A stretch of 64,000 nucleotides of DNA. It comes from Halobellus captivus. Lineage in GTDB: Archaea; Halobacteriota; Halobacteria; Halobacteriales; Haloferacaceae. Position numbers and translations under genes: made by a program. The DNA is taken from the NCBI RefSeq assembly GCF_003697845.1, contig NZ_RDQE01000005.1, forward strand, positions 192,521 to 256,520. The letters are read 5' to 3'. Within the stretch, counting starts at the first letter, position 1. Every line of letters begins with the position of its first letter. Under the pieces are notes generated by a model. It was given only the letters and a program-made list of their open reading frames with translations. It did not search any database and had not been told where the DNA came from. Below are positions 61,217-64,000 of this stretch, piece by piece.

Positions 61217-62971
61217 CTACGCGAGGAACTCGCGGAGGTCGTCGGCCGAGTACGTGTTGAGCACGTCGGCGGCCTCGGCCCAGCCGCGGCGGGCGGTGTG
61301 AACCCCGTATCGGGCGTTGTCCAGCTCGCGAGGCGTGTGTGCGTCCGTGTTCACCGCGATCGTCGCACCCGCGTCGACGGCGGCCCGGACCGCGCTCCCG
61401 TCGGCGTCGAGACGGGCTGGGTTCGCGTTCACCTCGATCGCGACGCCCTCGCGCGCGGCCGCGGCCGAGACCGCCTCCATGTCGGGATCGAGCCCCCGTC
61501 GCTCGTTGATGAGCCGGCCGGTCGGATGGCCCAGAACGTCGACCTCCGGGTGTTCGACCGCCCGTACGAGCCGCTCGGTGGCGGCGTCGGCCTCCGCGTC
61601 GAGCGCCGAGTGCGGCGAGGCGACCACGATATCGAGGTCGGCGAGCGTCGCGTCGTCGGTGGTGATCCCCCCGTCGGTATCGATGTTCGCCTCGATCCCG
61701 TGTAGCACCTCTATCCCGGCGTCGACCGCGTCGGCCGCCTCGGCGACCGCCGCCGCCTGCTCGACGATCTCGTCCTCGTCGAGGCCGACGTTCCCGAACA
61801 CGCCCGGCCCGGCGGCATGGTCGGTGACGGCGTGGTACTCGTACCCCCGCTCGGCCGCGGCCGCGATCATCTCCGCGATCGCGAACCCGCCGTCGGACCA
61901 GTCGGTGTGGGTGTGGAGGTCCCCCCGGAGGTCCGCTCCGTCGACGAGGTCGGGGAGGTCGTCCGCGGCCGCGGCCGCGACCTCCCCGGCGTCCTCGCGG
62001 AGTTCCGGCGGGACGAACGCCATGTCGAGCGCGTCGTAGACCCCCTCCTCGGTCTCGCCCGCGACCCGGTCGCCGACGCGCCTTCCCGCGTCGGGATCCG
62101 CAACGTCGCGCACGTCGAACAGGCCGTACTCGTTGAGCTTGAGCCCGCGATCGATCGCGCGGTTGCGGACCGCGACGTTGTGCGCCTTCGACCCGGTGAA
62201 GTACTGGAGTGCCGCGCCGAACTCGACGTCGTCGACGATGCGCAGGTCGACGCGGGTCCCGTCCGCGCGGACGCTCGCCTTTCCGGTGCCGGCCTCGATC
62301 GTCGCGTCCGCGGCCGGCCAGTCGACGAACGCGTCGACGATCGGCTCGCGCTCGTCGCTCGCGACGAGGAGGTCGACGTCGCCGATGGTGTCCTTCCACC
62401 GCCGGATCGACCCGCACACCTCGACCCGGGAGACGCCGTCGACGTCCGCGAGGTACGCGAGGGCGTCGTCGGCGACCGGCCGGGCGTCGCCGAGACGAGT
62501 CCGCTTCCTGGACTCGCGTGCGAACGGGACGTTCTCGAGGATCGACTCCTCCGTCCTCGCGCCGAACCCCTTCACCTCGCGGATCTCGCCGGCCTCGGCG
62601 GCGGCCTCCATCTCGTCGAGCGTCGTGATCTCGAGCGCCTCGTAGAGGGTGCCGACGGTCTTCGGGCCGACCCCCTCGATCGCCGTCAGCGCTGCCATGT
62701 CGACGGGTAACTCCTCTCGAAGCGCCTCCAACTCCGCGATCTCGCCCGTCTCGACGTACTCGACGACCTTCGCGGCGATGGCGTCGCCGACGCGGTCGAT
62801 CTCCGCGACCGCGTCCTCGCCGTCGACCGCGAGGTCCTCGATCGGCGTCGGATGCTCGCGGACGTTCTCGGCGGCGCGGCGGTACGCCGAGGGTTTGTAC
62901 TCCACGCCCGTCGCCTCGAGTCGGTCCGCGAACTCCTCGAGGAGCGACGCGACCTCGTCGTTCCGGCTCAT
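61217..62971 (-). CDS. polX: DNA polymerase/3'-5' exonuclease PolX
   Basis: 584 residues, gap-filling repair polymerase. Order: helix-hairpin-helix domain (VGDAIAAKVVEYVETGEIAE; MAALTAIEGVGPKTVGTLYE), polymerase X palm with metal Asp pairs (CGSIRRWKDTIGDVDLLVAS; RADGTRVDLRIVD), then a C-terminal PHP phosphoesterase domain (DLRGDLHTHTDWSDGGF; YEYHAVTDHAAG; LDIVVASPHSAL; AIAVNTDAHTPRELDNARYG). All three parts look intact. Archaeal/bacterial PolX length (~570-580) is normal. Confidence 0.95.
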   Translation of the reverse strand: MSRNDEVASLLEEFADRLEATGVEYKPSAYRRAAENVREHPTPIEDLAVDGEDAVAEIDRVGDAIAAKVVEYVETGEIAELEALREELPVDMAALTAIEGVGPKTVGTLYEALEITTLDEMEAAAEAGEIREVKGFGARTEESILENVPFARESRKRTRLGDARPVADDALAYLADVDGVSRVEVCGSIRRWKDTIGDVDLLVASDEREPIVDAFVDWPAADATIEAGTGKASVRADGTRVDLRIVDDVEFGAALQYFTGSKAHNVAVRNRAIDRGLKLNEYGLFDVRDVADPDAGRRVGDRVAGETEEGVYDALDMAFVPPELREDAGEVAAAAADDLPDLVDGADLRGDLHTHTDWSDGGFAIAEMIAAAAERGYEYHAVTDHAAGPGVFGNVGLDEDEIVEQAAAVAEAADAVDAGIEVLHGIEANIDTDGGITTDDATLADLDIVVASPHSALDAEADAATERLVRAVEHPEVDVLGHPTGRLINERRGLDPDMEAVSAAAAREGVAIEVNANPARLDADGSAVRAAVDAGATIAVNTDAHTPRELDNARYGVHTARRGWAEAADVLNTYSADDLREFLA

Positions 62972-63083
62972 TCGAGCGATCGTTCGGCCGGATGGGTCTT
63001 ATACTGTCGCCCGACGATCGAGAGCCGCCGCTGGCGGGGGAGCGTGCCGAAAAATGAAGCGGAGATCGGGAACCCCGACGTCG

Positions 63084-64000
63084 TCAGTCGTCCGACGGCG
63101 AGGACTGCTGTTCGGTCCGTGCCGCCTGCGGCGTCAGGTCCTTGCGGTTGGCGTCGAACTCCGAGAGCCCGTAGACGAGCCCGTAGAGCAGGCCGACGCC
63201 GATCGGGAGCAGGACCAGCGGCGTGATCCGGGTCGCCCCCCAGACCAACAGCATCGACGAGGCGACGATGATGACGGTCACCGCGTAGTACATCTGCGTC
63301 CGCACGTGGTCGATGTGGTCCGCCCCGGTGAACGTCGACGACAGGATCGTCGTGTCCGAGATGGGCGAACAGTGGTCGCCGAAGATGGCGCCGCTGAACA
63401 CCGTCCCCACCGCGACCGGCAGGAGCGTCGGGGCGGAGCCGCCGATGCTCCACGCCAGCGGGATGGCGATCGGCGTGACGATAGCCATCGTCCCCCAGGA
63501 GGTCCCGGTGGAGAAGGCGATCACCGCCGAGGCGAACAGGATGACCACGGGCAGCAGCATCGGGGAGATGATCGACTCCGCGACGTTGGTCACGTAGATC
63601 CCCGTGCCGAGTTCGGTCGTGACGGTGCCGATGGTCCACGCCATGACGAGGATGGACGCGGCGGTTATCATCATGCTGAACCCGTCGATGACCGTCTCCA
63701 TCGCCTCCTCGAGGTCCATCAGGCCGCCGAAGAACCCGCTGATGAGGCCCATCGCGACCATCGAGAAGGAGCCCCACAACAGCGCGTCGACGAACGCGGC
63801 GTTGCCGACGATGTCGATCAGTTCCGGGTTCGCGCCGGCTCCCTGGATGCCGGTGTACGCGGAGCCGGCGAAGACGACGGTGATGAGCGTACCGACGGGG
63901 AGGAGGAAGTACCGGAGCTGCGGCGAGTCGGTCACCATGTCACCGAGGCTGTCTTCGGCGCTCTGCATCGGGACGGCGTCGTCCCGGAGCACCTTCCCGT
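63084..64000 (-). CDS. nhaC: NhaC family Na+/H+ antiporter, 5' part outside window
   Basis: About 300 C-terminal residues of a membrane antiporter; the start lies beyond 64000. Seen: FLLPVGTLITVVFAGSAYTG, ASILVMAWTIGTVTTELGTG, STGTSWGTMAIVTPIAIPLA (conserved NhaC STGTSW/GT), and VFSGAIFGDHCSPISDTTIL with the GDHCSPISDT motif. At least seven helices remain. It exports Na+ in exchange for protons and suits a salt-loving cell. Confidence 0.93.
   Translation of the reverse strand, partial: GKVLRDDAVPMQSAEDSLGDMVTDSPQLRYFLLPVGTLITVVFAGSAYTGIQGAGANPELIDIVGNAAFVDALLWGSFSMVAMGLISGFFGGLMDLEEAMETVIDGFSMMITAASILVMAWTIGTVTTELGTGIYVTNVAESIISPMLLPVVILFASAVIAFSTGTSWGTMAIVTPIAIPLAWSIGGSAPTLLPVAVGTVFSGAIFGDHCSPISDTTILSSTFTGADHIDHVRTQMYYAVTVIIVASSMLLVWGATRITPLVLLPIGVGLLYGLVYGLSEFDANRKDLTPQAARTEQQSSPSDD

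Overview
The window reads as chromosomal DNA of a haloarchaeon, most likely Halorubrum or a close relative (inference). It is very GC-rich with strong third-position GC and acidic proteins. Most starts are leaderless, with TATA-like boxes about 25-33 nt upstream. Archaeal markers include RpoP, L37Ae, Pcc1, prefoldin beta, Pth2, split GMP synthase, RIO2, TrmB, Thi4 and ThiR. No rRNA, tRNA or CRISPR array was recognised.

Layout. 1-2.5 kb: start of a complex I operon (nuoA-nuoB-nuoCD) running off the left edge. 2.7-12.6 kb: MFS transporter, purE, HerA-like ATPase, NfeD protein, pyruvate kinase, a zinc-ribbon HTH protein and a methyltransferase. 12.7-13.7 kb: thi4 with a palindrome over its promoter. 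13.8-15.4 kb: conserved information-processing operon (rpl37ae-rpoP-pcc1-pfdB-DUF3194). 15.5-24.7 kb: DUF2070, guaAa, truD-pth2, AIM24, dcd-thiR, metG. 24.7-26.4 kb: an IS1341-type (tnpB-only) element inserted exactly behind the metG stop codon. 26.5-41.4 kb: mostly single housekeeping and hypothetical genes (hisF, glycosyltransferase, DapA family, Rieske, class IV aminotransferase, aroE, DUF373, SppA), with two copies of a structured intergenic repeat. 41.9-49.3 kb: riboflavin-pathway reductase, a coiled-coil gene with an unusual structured leader, SDR, nfo, lipoate ligase, rio2. 49.3-52.9 kb: an accessory-looking island with an RdfA-like gene, an SMC/Rad50-like ATPase and a small palindrome-controlled gene, bracketed by AT-rich DNA. 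53-59 kb: CBS protein, then a TrmB regulator beside GH13 and GH15 enzymes (alpha-glucan use). 59-64 kb: aminotransferase, hypothetical, PolX, and an NhaC antiporter running off the right edge.

The most unusual items are the RdfA/SMC-like cassette, an L37Ae without zinc-finger cysteines, a TnpB lacking the RuvC-II acidic residue, a ThiR regulator in the same window as a palindromic thi4 promoter, a MITE-like structured repeat, and a roughly 120-nt leader starting with a hairpin.
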